DNA of 64,000 bases, from the NCBI GenBank assembly GCA_028274465.1, contig CM051458.1:25745566-25809565 (forward strand), given 5' to 3'. The translations under genes and the position numbers were made by a program. Numbering within the stretch: the first letter of the stretch is position 1; the number at the start of each line of letters is the position of its first letter. Below are positions 44,074 through 59,000 of the stretch, piece after piece. Under the pieces are notes generated by a model. That model was given only the letters and a program-made list of their open reading frames with translations, had not been told where the DNA came from and did not search any database. Source of the stretch: Plantago ovata. Its lineage: Eukaryota; Streptophyta; Magnoliopsida; Lamiales; Plantaginaceae.

Positions 44074-47000
44074 TTGCTTCCTTAATGAGCAAGTTAAAGA
44101 GTCCATTGAAACTAACCTATCTATTGTGCTTACAAACTAGATGATTCATTCATCCACTTTCTATTGCTTTATGTAGATGAAAGATACAATGCCATGTAAA
44201 GAATGAGTTGTATGTATAGAACAACTACTAGATCACTAGATTAGTTAGATTGCTATTTAGAGTGTTCCATTATGATATCCCTTTCCTCAAACATAGGAGA
44301 GAATTAAGGACAAGTACTATAGCTGAAACTAACCTTTCCATTACCCTTACAAACTAGATTATTTGTCTATTGATTCATTCATTCACTTTCTATTGCATTA
44401 GGTAGATGAAAGATACAATCCCATGTAAAGAATGAGTTGTATGTCTTCCCTTTATCTACAACAACAACTAGATCACTAGATTAGTTAGATTGCTATTTAG
44501 AGTGTTCCATTATGATTTCCCTTTCCTCAAACGTAGGAGAGAACTAACTACAAGTACTAGAGTTATATACACAATCAAATAAGAAGTTCCTTGCTTCCTT
44601 AATGAGCAAGTTAAAGAGTCCATTGAAACTAACCTATCTATTGTGCTTACAAACAAGATGATTCATTCATCCACTTTCTATTGCATTAGGTAGATGAAAG
44701 ATACAATCCCATGTAAAGAATGAGTGTATGTCTTCCCTTTATCTACAACAACAACTAGATCACTAGATTAGTTAGATTGCTATTTAGAGTGTTCCATTAT
44801 GATTTCCCTTTCCTCAAACGTAGGAGAGAACTAACTACAAGTACTAGAGTTATATACACAATCAAATAAGAAGTTCCCTTGCTTCCTTAATGAGCAAGTT
44901 AAAGAGTCCATTGAAACTAACCTATCTATTGTGCTTACAAACAGATAATTCATTCATCCACTTTCTATTGCTTTATGTAGATGAAAGATACAATGCCATG
45001 TAAGAATGAGTTGTATGTATAGATCAACTACTAGATCACTAGATTAGTTAGATTGCTATTTAGAGTGTTCCATTATGATATCCCTTTCCTCAAACATAGG
45101 ACAGAACTAACTACAAGTACTATAGCTGAAACTAACCTTTCCATTACCCTTACAAACTAGATTAGTTGTCTATTGATTCATTCATTCACTTTCTATTGCT
45201 TTAGGTAGATGAAAGATACAATCCCATGTAAAGAATGAGTTGTATGTCTTCCCTTTATCTAGAACAACAACTAGATCACTAGATTAGTTAGATTGCTATA
45301 TAGAGTGTTCCATTATGATATCCCTTTCCGCAAACATAGGAGAGAACCAACTACAAGTACTAGAGTTATATACACAATCAAATAAGAAGTTCCCTTGCTT
45401 CCTTAATGAGCAAGTTAAAGAGTCCATTGAAACTAACCTATCTATTGTGCTTACAAACTAGATGATTCATTCATCCACTTTCTATTGCTTTATGTAGATG
45501 AAAGATACAATGCCATGTAAAGAATGAGTTGTATGTATAGAACAACTACTAGATCACTAGATTAGTTAGATTGCTATTTAGAGTGTTCCATTATGATATC
45601 CCTTTCCTCAAACATAGGAGAGAACTAACTACAAGTACTATAGCTGAAACTAACCTTTCCATTACCCTTACAAACTAGATTAGTTGTCTATTGATTCATT
45701 CATTCACTTTCTATTGCTTTAGGTAGATGAAAGATACAATCCCATGTAAAGAATGAGTTGTATGTCTTCCCTTTATCTAGAACAACAACTAGATCACTAG
45801 ATTAGTTAGATTGCTATATAGAGTGTTCCATTATGATATCCCTTTCCGCAAACATAGGAGAGAACTAACTACAAGTACTAGAGTTATATACACAATCAAA
45901 TAAGAAGTTCCCTTGCTTCCTTAATGAGCAAGTTAAAGAGTCCATTGAAACTAACCTATCTATTGTGCTTACAAACTAGATGATTCATTCATCCACTTTC
46001 TATTGCTTTATGTAGATGAAAGATACAATGCCATGTAAAGAATGAGTTGTATGTATAGAACAACTACTAGATCACTAGATTAGTTAGATTCCTATTTAGA
46101 GTGTTCCATTATGATATCCCTTTCCTCAAACATAGGAGAGAACTAACTACAAGTACTATAGCTGAAACTAACCTTTCCATTACCCTTACAAACTAGATTA
46201 GTTGTCTATTGATTCATTCATTCACTTTCTATTGCATTAGGTAGATGAAAGATACAATCCCATGTAAAGAATGAGTTGTATGTCTTCCCTTTATCTACAA
46301 CAACAACTAGATCACTAGATTAGTTAGATTGCTATTTAGAGTGTTCCATTATGATTTCCCTTTCCTCAAACGTAGGAGAGAACTAACTACAAGTACTAGA
46401 GTTATATACACAATCAAATAAGAAGTTCCCTTGCTTCCTTAATGAGCAAGTTAAAGAGTCCATTGAAACTAACCTATCTATTGTGCTTACAAACAAGATG
46501 ATTCATTCATCCACTTTCTATTGCTTTAGGTAGATGAAAGATACAATCCCATGTAAAGAATGAGTGTATGTCTTCCCTTTATCTAGAACAACAACTAGAT
46601 CACTAGATTAGTTAGATTGCTATTTAGAGTGTTCCATTATGATTTCCCTTTCCTCAAACGTAGAGAGAACTAACTACAAGTACTAGAGTTATATACACAA
46701 TCAAATAAGAAGTTCCTTGCTTCCTTAATGAGCAAGTTAAAGAGTCCATTGAAACTAACCTATCTATTGTGCTTACAAACGAGATGATTCATTCATCCAC
46801 TTTCTATTGCTTTATGTAGATGAAAGATACAATGCCATGTAAAGAATGAGTTGTGTATAGAACAACTACTAGATCACTAGATTAGTTAGATTGCTATTTA
46901 GAGTGTTCCATTATGATATCCCTTTCCTCAAACATAGGAGAGAACTAACTACAAGTACTATAGCTGAAACTAACCTTTCCATTACCCTTACAAACTAGAT

Positions 47001-50000
47001 TAGTTGTCTATTGATTCATTCATTCACTTCTATTGCTTTAGGTAGATGAAAGATACAATCCCATGTAAAAATGAGTTGTATGTCTTCCCTTTATCTAGAA
47101 CAACAACTAGATCACTAGATTAGTTAGATTGCTATTTAGAGTGTTCCATTATGATTTCCCTTTCCTCAAACATAGGAGAGAACTAACTACAAGTACTAGA
47201 GTTATATACACAATCAAATAAGAAGTTCCCTTGCTTCCTTAATGAGCAAGTTAAAGAGTCCATTGAAACTAACCTATCTATTGTGCTTACTAACTAGATG
47301 ATTCATTCATCCACTTTCTATTGCTTTATGTAGATGAAAGATACAATGCCATGTAAAGAATGAGTTGTATATATAGAACAACTACTAGATCACTAGATTA
47401 GTTAGATTGCTATTTAGAGTGTTCCATTATGATATCCCTTTCCTCAAACATAGGATAGAATTAACTACAAGTACTATAGCTGAAACTAACCTTTCCATTA
47501 CCCTTACAAACTAGATTAGTTGTCTATTGATTCATTCATTCACTTTCTATTGCATTAGGTAGATGAAAGATACAATCCCATGTAAAGAATGAGTTGTATG
47601 TCTTCCCTTTATCTAGAACAACAACTATATCACTATATTAGTTAGATTGCTATTTAGAGTGTTCCATTATGATTCCCCTTTCCTCAAACGCAGGAGAGAA
47701 CTAACTACAAGTATGTTTTATACGCAATCGAATAAGAAGTTCCCTTGCTTCCTTAATGAGCAAGTTAAAGAGTCCATTGAAACTAACCTATCTATTGTGC
47801 TTACAAACTAGATGATTCATTCATCCACTTTCTATTTCTTTATGTAGATGAAAGATACAATGCCATGTAAAGAATGAGTTGTATGTATAGAACAACTACT
47901 AGATCACTAGATTAGTTAGATTCCTATTTAGAATGTTCCATTATGATATCCCTATCCTCAAACATAGGAGAGAATTAACTACAAGTACTATAGCTGAAAC
48001 TAACCATTCCATTACCCTTACAAAACTAGATTATTTGTCTATTGATTCATTCATTAACTTTCTATTGCATTAGGTAGATGAAAGATACAATCCCATGTAA
48101 AGAATGAGTGTATGTCTTCCCTTTATCTACAACAACAACTAGATCACTAGATTAGTTAGATTGCTATTTAGAGTGTTCCATTATGATTTCCCTTTCCTCA
48201 AACGTAGGAGAGAACTAACTACTAAGTACTAGAGTTATATACACAATCAAATAAGAAGTTCCCTTGCTTCCTTAATGAGCAAGTTAAAGAGTCCATTGAA
48301 ACTAACCTATCTATTGTGCTTACAAACGAGATGATTCATTCATCCACTTTCTATTGCTTTATGTAGATGAAAGATACAATGCCATGTAAAGAATGAGTTG
48401 TATGTATAGATCAACTACTAGATCACTAGATTAGTTAGATTGCTATTTAGAGTGTTCCATTATGATATCCCTTTCCTCAAACATAGGACAGAACTAACTA
48501 CAAGTACTATAGCTGAAACTAACCTTTCCATTACCCTTACAAACTAGATTAGTTGTCTATTGATTCATTCATTCACTTTCTATTGCATTAGGTAGATGAA
48601 AGATACAATCCCATGTAAAGAATGAGTTGTATGTCTTCCCTTTATCTAGAACAACAACTAGATCACTAGATTAGTCAGAATGCTATATAGAGTGTTCCAT
48701 TATGATATCCCTTTCCGCAAACATAGGAGAGAACCAACTACAAGTACTAGAGTTATATTCACAATCAAATAAGAAGTTCCCTTGCTTCCTTAATGAGCAA
48801 GTTAAAGAGTCCATTGAAACTAACCTATCTATTGTGCTTACAAACTAGATGATTCATTCATCCACTTTCTATTGCTTTATGTACATGAAAGATACAATGC
48901 CACGTAAAGAATGAGTTGTATGTATAGAACAACTACTAGATCACTAGATTAGTTAGATTCCTATTTAGAGTGTTCCATTATGATATCCCTTTCCTCAAAC
49001 ATAGGAGAGAATTAAGGACAAGTACTATAGCTGAAACTAACCTTTCCATTACCCTTATAAACTAGATTATTTGTCTATTGATTCATTCATTCACTTTCTA
49101 TTGCATTAGGTAGATGAAAGATACAATCCCATGTAAAGAATGAGTTGTATGTCTTCCCTTTATCTACAACAACAACTAGATCACTAGATTAGTTAGATTG
49201 CTATTTAGAGTGTTCCATTATGATTTCCCTTTCCTCAAACGTAGGAGAGAACTAACTACAAGTACTAGAGTTATATACACAATCAAATAAGAAGTTCCCT
49301 TGCTTCCTTAATGAGCAAGTGAAAGAGTCGATTGAAACTAACCTATCTATTGTGCTTACAAACAAGATGATTCATTCATCCACTTTCTATTGCATTAGGT
49401 AGATGAAAGATACAATCCCATGTAAAGAATGAGTGTATGTCTTCCCTTTATCTACAACAACAACTAGATCACTAGATTAGTTAGATTGCTATTTAGAGTG
49501 TTCCATTATGATTTCCCTTTCCTCAAACGTAGAAGAGAACTAACTACAAGTACTAGAGTTATATACACAATCAAATAAGAAGTTCCCTTGCTTCCTTAAT
49601 GAGCAAGTTAAAGAGTCCATTGAAACTAACCTATCTATTGTGCTTACAAACAAGATAATTCATTCATCCACTTTCTATTGCTTTATGTAGATGAAAGATA
49701 CAATGCCATGTAAAGAATGAGTTGTATGTATAGATCAACTACTAGATCACTAGATTAGTTAGATTGCTATTTAGAGTGTTCCATTATGATATCCCTTTCC
49801 TCAAACATAGGACAGAACTAACTACAAGTACTATAGCTGAAACTAACCTTTCCATTACCCTTACAAACTAGATTAGTTGTCTATTGATTCATTCATTCAC
49901 TCTCTATTACTTTAGGTAGATGAAAGATACAATCCCATGTAAAGAATGAGTTGTATGTCTTCCCTTTATCTAGAACAACAACGAGATCACTAGATTAGTC

Positions 50001-53000
50001 AGATTGCTATATAGAGTGTTCCATTATGATATCCCTTTCCGCAAACATAGGAGAGAACCAACTACAAGTACTAGAGTTATATTCACAATCAAATAAGAAG
50101 TTCCCTTGCTTCCTTAATGAGCAAGTTAAAGAGTCCATTGAAACTAACCTATCTATTGTGCTTACAAACTAGATGATTCATTCATCCACTTTCTATTGCT
50201 TTATGTACATGAAAGATACAATGCCATGTAAAGAATGAGTTGTATGTATAGAACAACTACTAGATCACTAGATTAGTTAGATTCCTATTTAGAGTGTTCC
50301 ATTATGATATCCCTTTCCTCAAACATAGGAGAGAATTAAGGACAAGTACTATAGCTGAAACTAACCTTTCCATTACCCTTACAAACTAGATTAGTTGTCT
50401 ATTGATTCATTCATTCACTCTCTATTACTTTAGGTAGATGAAAGATACAATCCCATGTAAAGAATGAGTTGTATGTCTTCCCTTTATCTAGAACAACAAC
50501 TAGATCACTAGATTAGTCAGATTGCTATATAGAGTGTTCCATTATGATATCCCTTTCCGCAAACATAGGAGAGAACCAACTACAAGTACTAGAGTTATAT
50601 TCACAATCAAATAAGAAGTTCCCTTGCTTCCTTAATGAGCAAGTTAAAGAGTCCATTGAAACTAACCTATCTATTGTGCTTACAAACTAGATGATTCATT
50701 CATCCACTTTCTATTGCTTTATGTACATGAAAGATACAATGCCAAATAAAGAATGAGTTGTATGTATAGAACAACTACTAGATCACTAGATTAGTTAGAT
50801 TCCTATTTAGAGTGTTCCATTATGATATCCCTTTCCTCAAACATAGGAGAGAATTAAGGACAAGTACTATAGCTGAAACTAACCTTTCCATTACCCTTAC
50901 AAACTAGATTATTTGTCTATTGATTCATTTATTCACTTTCTATTGCATTAGGTAGATCAAAGATACAATCCCATATAAAGAATGAGTTGTATGTCTTCCC
51001 TTTATCTACAACAACAACTAGATCACTAGATTAGTTAGATTGCTATTTAGAGTGTTCCATTATGATTTCCCTTTCCTCAAACGTAGGAGAGAACTAACTA
51101 CAAGTACTAGAGTTATATACACAATCAAATAAGAAGTTCCCTTGCTTCCTTAATGAGCAAGTTAAAGAGTCCATTGAAACTAACCTATCTATTGTGCTTA
51201 CAAACAAGATGATTCATTCATCCACTTTCTATTGCATTAGGTAGATGAAAGATACAATCCCATGTAAAGAATGAGTGTATGTCTTCCCTTTATCTACAAC
51301 AACAACTAGATCACTAGATTAGTTAGATTGCTATTTAGAGTGTTCCATTATGATTTCCCTTTCCTCAAACGTAGGAGAGAACTAACTACAAGTACTAGAG
51401 TTATATACACAATCAAATAAGAAGTTCCCTTGCTTCCTTAATGAGCAAGTTAAAGAGTCCATTGAAACTAACCTATCTATTGTGCTTACAAACGAGATAA
51501 TTCATTCATCCACTCTCTATTGCTTTATGTAGAAGAAAGATACAATGCCATGTAAAGAATGAGTTGTATGTATAGATCAACTACTAGATCACTAGATTAG
51601 TTAGATTGCTATTTAGAGTGTTCCATTATGATATCCCTTTCCTCAAACATAGGACAGAACTAACTACAAGTACTATAGCTGAAACTAACCTTTCCATTAC
51701 CCTTACAAACTAGATTAGTTGTCTATTGATTCATTCATTCACTCTCTATTACTTTAGGTAGATGAAAGATACAATCCCATGTAAAAAATGAGTTGTATGT
51801 CTTCCCTTTATCTAGAACAACAACTAGATCACTAGATTAGTTAGATTGCTATTTAGAGTGTTCCATTATGATTTCCCTTTCCTCAAACGTAGGATAGAAC
51901 TAACTACAAATACTAGAGTTATATACATAATCAAATAAGAAGTTCCCTTGCTTCCTTAATGAGCAAGTTAAAGAGTCCATTGAAACTAACCTATCTATTG
52001 TGCTTACTAACTAGATGATTCATTCATCCACTTTCTATTGCTTTATGTAGATGAAAGATACAATGCCATGTAAAGAATGAGTTGTATATATAGAACAACT
52101 ACTAGATCACTAGATTAGTTAGATTGCTATTTAGAGTGTTCCATTATGATATCCCTTTCCTCAAACATAGGATAGAATTAACTACAAGTACTATAGCTGA
52201 AACTAACATTTCCATTACCCTTACAAACTAGATTAGTTGTCTATTGATTCATTCATTCACTTTCTATTGCATTAGGTAGATGAAAGATACAATCCCATGT
52301 AAAGAATGAGTTGTATGTCTTCCCTTTATCTAGAACAACAACTATATCACTATATTAGTTAGATTGCTATTTAGAGTGTTCCATTATGATTCCCCTTTCC
52401 TCAAACGCAGGAGAGAACTAACTACAAGTATGTTTTATACGCAATCGAATAAGAAGTTCCCTTGCTTCCTTAATGAGCAAGTTAAAGAGTCCATTGAAAC
52501 TAACCTATCTATTGTGCTTACAAACTAGATGATTCATTCATCCACTTTCTATTTCTTTATGTAGATGAAAGATACAATGCCATGTAAAGAATGAGTTGTA
52601 TGTATAGAACAACTACTAGATCACTAGATTAGTTAGATTCCTATTTAGAATGTTCCATTATGATATCCCTATCCTCAAACATAGGAGAGAATTAACTACA
52701 AGTACTATAGCTGAAACTAACCTTTCCATTACCCTTACAAAACTAGATTATTTGTCTATTGATTCATTCATTAACTTTCTATTGCATTAGGTAGATGAAA
52801 GATACAATCCCATGTAAAGAATGAGTGTATGTCTTCCCTTTATCTACAACAACAACTAGATCACTAGATTAGTTAGATTGCTATTTAGAGTGTTCCATTA
52901 TGATTTCCCTTTCCTCAAACGTAGGAGAGAACTAACTATAAGTACTAGAGTTATATACACAATCAAATAAGAAGTTCCCTTGCTTCCTTAATGAGCAAGT

Positions 53001-56000
53001 TAAAGAGTCCATTGAAACTAACCTATCTATTGTGCTTACAAACGAGATAATTCATTCATCCACTTTCTATTGCTTTATGTAGATGAAAGATACAATGCCA
53101 TGTAAAGAATGAGTTGTATGTATAGATCAACTACTAGATCACTAGATTAGTTAGATTGCTATTTAGAGTGTTCCATTATGATATCCCTTTCCTCAAACAT
53201 AGGACAGAACTAACTACAAGTACTATAGCTGAAACTAACCTTTCCATTACCCTTACAAACTAGATTAGTTGTCTATTGATTCATTCATTCACTCTCTATT
53301 ACTTTAGGTAGATGAAAGATACAATCCCATGTAAAAAATGAGTTGTATGTCTTCCCTTTATCTAGAACAACAACTAGATCACTAGATTAGTTAGATTGCT
53401 ATTTAGAGTGTTCCATTATGATTTCCCTTTCCTCAACGTAGGATAGAACTAACTACAAATACTAGAGTTATATACATAATCAAATAAGAAGTTCCCTTGC
53501 TTCCTTAATGAGCAAGTTAAAGAGTCCATTGAAACTAACCTATCTATTGTGCTTACTAACTAGATGATTCATTCATCCACTTTCTATTGCTTTATGTAGA
53601 TGAAAGATACAATGCCATGTAAGAATGAGTTGTATATATAGAACAACTACTAGATCACTAGATTAGTTAGATTGCTATTTAGAGTGTTCCATTATGATAT
53701 CCCTTTCCTCAAACATAGGATAGAATTAACTACAAGTACTATAGCTGAAACTAACCTTTCCATTACCCTTACAAACTAGATTAGTTGTCTATTGATTCAT
53801 TCATTCACTTTCTATTGCATTAGGTAGATGAAAGATACAATCCCATATAAAGAATGAGTTGTATGTCTTCCCTTTATCTACAACAACAACTAGATCACTA
53901 GATTAGTTAGATTGCTATTTAGAGTGTTCCATTATGATTTCCCTTTCCTCAAACGTAGGAGAGAACTAACTACAAGTACTAGAGTTATATACACAATCAA
54001 ATAAGAAGTTCCCTTGCTTCCTTAATGAGCAAGTTAAAGAGTCCATTGAAACTAACCTATCTATTGTGCTTACAAACAAGATGATTCATTCATCCACTTT
54101 CTATTGCATTAGGTAGATGAAAGATACAATCCCATGTAAAGAATGAGTGTATGTCTTCCCTTTATCTACAACAACAACTAGATCACTAGATTAGTTAGAT
54201 TGCTATTTAGATTGTTCCATTATGATTTCCCTTTCCTCAAACGTAGGAGAGAACTAACTACAAGTACTAGAGTTATATACACAATCAAATAAGAAGTTCC
54301 CTTGCTTCCTTAATGAGCAAGTTAAAGAGTCCATTGAAACTAACCTATCTATTGTGCTTACAAACGAGATAATTCATTCATCCACTCTCTATTGCTTTAT
54401 GTAGAAGAAAGATACAATGCCATGTAAAGAATGAGTTGTATGTATAGATCAACTACTAGATCACTAGATTAGTTAGATTGCTATTTAGAGTGTTCCATTA
54501 TGATATCCCTTTCCTCAAACATAGGATAGAATTAACTACAAGTACTATAGCTGATACTAACCTTTCCATTACCCTTACAAACTAGATTAGTTGTCTATTG
54601 ATTCATTCATTCACTTTCTATTGCATTAGGTAGATGAAAGATACAATCCCATATAAAGAATGAGTTGTATGTCTTCCCTTTATCTACAACAACAACTAGA
54701 TCACTAGATTAGTTAGATTGCTATTTAGAGTGTTCCATTATGATTTCCCTTTCCTCAAACGTAGGAGAGAACTAACTACAAGTACTAGAGTTATATACAC
54801 AATCAAATAAGAAGTTCCCTTGCTTCCTTAATGAGCAAGTTAAAGAGTCCATTGAAACTAACCTATCTATTGTGCTTACAAACAAGATGATTCATTCATC
54901 CACTTTCTATTGCATTAGGTAGATGAAAGATACAATCCCATGTAAAGAATGAGTGTATGTCTTCCCTTTATCTACAACAACAACTAGATCACTAGATTAG
55001 TTAGATTGCTATTTAGAGTGTTCCATTATGATTTCCCTTTCCTCAAACGTAGGATAGAACTAACTACAAATACTAGAGTTATATACATAATCAAATAAGA
55101 AGTTCCTTGCTTCCTTAATGAGCAAGTTAAAGAGTCCATTGAAACTAACCTATCTATTGTGCTTACTAACTAGATGATTCATTCATCCACTTTCTATTGC
55201 TTTATGTAGATGAAAGATACAATGCCATGTAAAGAATGAGTTGTATATATAGAACAACTACTAGATCACTAGATTAGTTAGATTGCTATTTAGAGTGTTC
55301 CATTATGATATCCCTTTCCTCAAACATAGGACAGAACTAACTACAAGTACTATAGCTGAAACTAACCTTTCCATTACCCTTACAAACTAGATTAGTTGTC
55401 TATTGATTCATTCATTCACTTCTATTACTTTAGGTAGATGAAAGATACAATCCCATGTAAAAAATGAGTTGTATGTCTTCCCTTTATCTAGAACAACAAC
55501 TAGATCACTAGATTAGTTAGATTGCTATTTAGAGTGTTCCATTATGATTTCCCTTTCCTCAAACGTAGGATAGAACTAACTACAAATACTAGAGTTATAT
55601 ACATAATCAAATAAGAAGTTCCCTTGCTTCCTTAATGAGCAAGTTAAAGAGTCCATTGAAACTAACCTATCTATTGTGCTTACTAACTAGATGATTCATT
55701 CATCCACTTTCTATTGCTTTATGTAGATGAAAGATACAATGCCATGTAAAGAATGAGTTGTATATATAGAACAACTACTAGATCACTAGATTAGTTAGAT
55801 TGCTATTTAGAGTGGTCCATTATGATATCCCTTTCCTCAAACATAGGATAGAATTAACTACAAGTACTATAGCTGAAACTAACATTTCCATTACCCTTAC
55901 AAACTAGATTAGTTGTCTATTGATTCATTCATTCACTTTCTATTGCATTAGGTAGATGAAAGATACAATCCCATGTAAAGAATGAGTTGTATGTCTTCCC

Positions 56001-59000
56001 TTTATCTAGAACAACAACTATATCACTATATTAGTTAGATTGCTATTTAGAGTGTTCCATTATGATTCCCCTTTCCTCAAACGCAGGAGAGAACTAACTA
56101 CAAGTATGTTTTATACGCAATCGAATAAGAAGTTCCCTTGCTTCCTTAATGAGCAAGTTAAAGAGTCCATTGAAACTAACCTATCTATTGTGCTTACAAA
56201 CTAGATGATTCATTCATCCACTTTCTATTTCTTTATGTAGATGAAAGATACAATGCCATGTAAAGAATGAGTTGTATGTATAGAACAACTACTAGATCAC
56301 TAGATTAGTTAGATTCCTATTTAGAATGTTCCATTATGATATCCCTATCCTCAAACATAGGAGAGAATTAACTACAAGTACTATAGCTGAAACTAACCTT
56401 TCCATTACCCTTACAAACTAGATTATTTGTCTATTGATTCATTCATTAACTTTCTATTGCATTAGGTAGATGAAAGATACAATCCCATGTAAAGAATGAG
56501 TGTATGTCTTCCCTTTATCTACAACAACAACTAGATCACTAGATTAGTTAGATTGCTATTTAGAGTGTTCCATTATGATTTCCCTTTCCTCAAACGTAGG
56601 AGAGAACTAACTATAAGTACTAGAGTTATATACACAATCAAATAAGAAGTTCCCTTGCTTCCTTAATGAGCAAGTTAAAGAGTCCATTGAAACTAACCTA
56701 TCTATTGTGCTTACAAACGAGATGATTCATTCATCCACTTTCTATTGCTTTATGTAGATGAAAGATACAATGCCATGTAAAGAATGAGTTGTATGTATAG
56801 ATCAACTACTAGATCACTAGATTAGTTAGATTGCTATTTAGAGTGTTCCATTATGATATCCCTTTCCTCAAACATAGGACAGAACTAACTACAAGTACTA
56901 TAGCTGAAACTAACCTTTCCATTACCCTTACAAACTAGATTAGTTGTCTATTGATTCATTCATTCACTTTCTATTGCATTAGGTAGATGAAAGATACAAT
57001 CCCATGTAAAGAATGAGTTGTATGTCTTCCCTTTATCTAGAACAACAACTAGATCACTAGATTAGTAGATGCTATATAGAGTGTTCCATTATGATATCCC
57101 TTTCCGCAAACATAGGAGAGAACCAACTACAAGTACTAGAGTTATATTCACAATCAAATAAGAAGTTCCCTTGCTTCCTTAATGAGCAAGTTAAAGAGTC
57201 CATTGAAACTAACCTATCTATTGTGCTTACAAACTAGATGATTCATTCATCCACTTTCTATTGCTTTATGTACATGAAAGATACAATGCCACGTAAAGAA
57301 TGAGTTGTATGTATAGAACAACTACTAGATCACTAGATTAGTTAGATTCCTATTTAGAGTGTTCCATTATGATATCCCTTTCCTCAAACATAGGAGAGAA
57401 TTAAGGACAAGTACTATAGCTGAAACTAACCTTTCCATTACCCTTACAAACTAGATTATTTGTCTATTGATTCATTCATTCACTTTCTATTGCATTAGGT
57501 AGATGAAAGATACAATCCCATGTAAAGAATGAGTTGTATGTCTTCCCTTTATCTACAACAACAACTAGATCACTAGATTAGTTAGATTGCTATTTAGAGT
57601 GTTCCATTATGATTTCCCTTTCCTCAAACGTAGGAGAGAACTAACTACAAGTACTAGAGTTATATACACAATCAAATAAGAAGTTCCCTTGCTTCCTTAA
57701 TGAGCAAGTTAAAGAGTCCATTGAAACTAACCTATCTATTGTGCTTACAAACAAGATGATTCATTCATCCACTTTCTATTGCATTAGGTAGATGAAAGAT
57801 ACAATCCCATGTAAAGAATGAGTGTATGTCTTCCCTTTATCTACAACAACAACTAGATCACTAGATAGTTAGATTGCTATTTAGAGTGTTCCATTATGAT
57901 TCCCTTTCCTCAAACGTAGGAGAGAACTAACTACAAGTACTAGAGTTATATACACAATCAAATAAGAAGTTCCTTGCTTCCTTAATGAGCAAGTTAAAGA
58001 GTCCATTGAAACTAACCTATCTATTGTGCTTACAAACTAGATGATTCATTCATCCACTTTCTATTGCTTTATGTAGATGAAAGATACAATGCCATGTAAA
58101 GAATGAGTTGTATGTATAGATCAACTACTAGATCACTAGATTAGTTAGATTGCTATTTAGAGTGTTCCATTATGATATCCCTTTCCTCAAACATAGGAGA
58201 GAACTAACTACAAGTACTATAGCTGAAACTAACCTTTCCATTACCCTTACAAACTAGATTAGTTGTCTATTGATTCATTCATTCACTCTCTATTGCTTTA
58301 GGTAGATGAAAGATACAATCCCATGTAAAGAATGAGTTGTATGTCTTCCCTTTATCTAGAACAACAACTAGATCACTAGATTAGTTAGATTGCTATATAG
58401 AGTGTTCCATTATGATATCCCTTTCCTCAAACAGGAGAGAACTAACTACAAGTACTAGAGTTATATCACAATCAAATAAGAAGTTCCCTTGCTTCCTTAA
58501 TGAGCAAGTTAAAGAGTCCATTGAAACTAACCTATCTATTGTGCTTACAAACTAGATGATTCATTCATCCACTTTCTATTGCTTTATGTAGATGAAAGAT
58601 ACAATGCCATGTAAAGAATGAGTTGTATGTATAGACAACTACTAGATCACTAGATTAGTTAGATTGCTATTTAGAGTGTTCCATTATGATATCCCTTTCC
58701 TCAAACATAGGAGAGAACTAACTACAAGTACTATAGCTGAAACTAACCTTTCCATTACCCTTACAAACTAGATTAGTTGTCTATTGATTCATTCATTCAC
58801 TTTCTATTGCATTAGGTAGATGAAAGATACAATCCCATGTAAAGAATGAGTTGTATGTCTTCCCTTTATCTACAACAACAACTAGATCACTAGATTAGTT
58901 AGATTGCTATTTAGAGTGTTCCATTATGATTCCCTTTCCTCAAACGTAGGAGAGAACTAACTACAAGTACTAGAGTTATATACACAATCAAATAAGAAGT

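Noticed and set aside
43903..44085. Open frame crossing the second gap
   Set aside because: More than half of it is N. It has no meaning.
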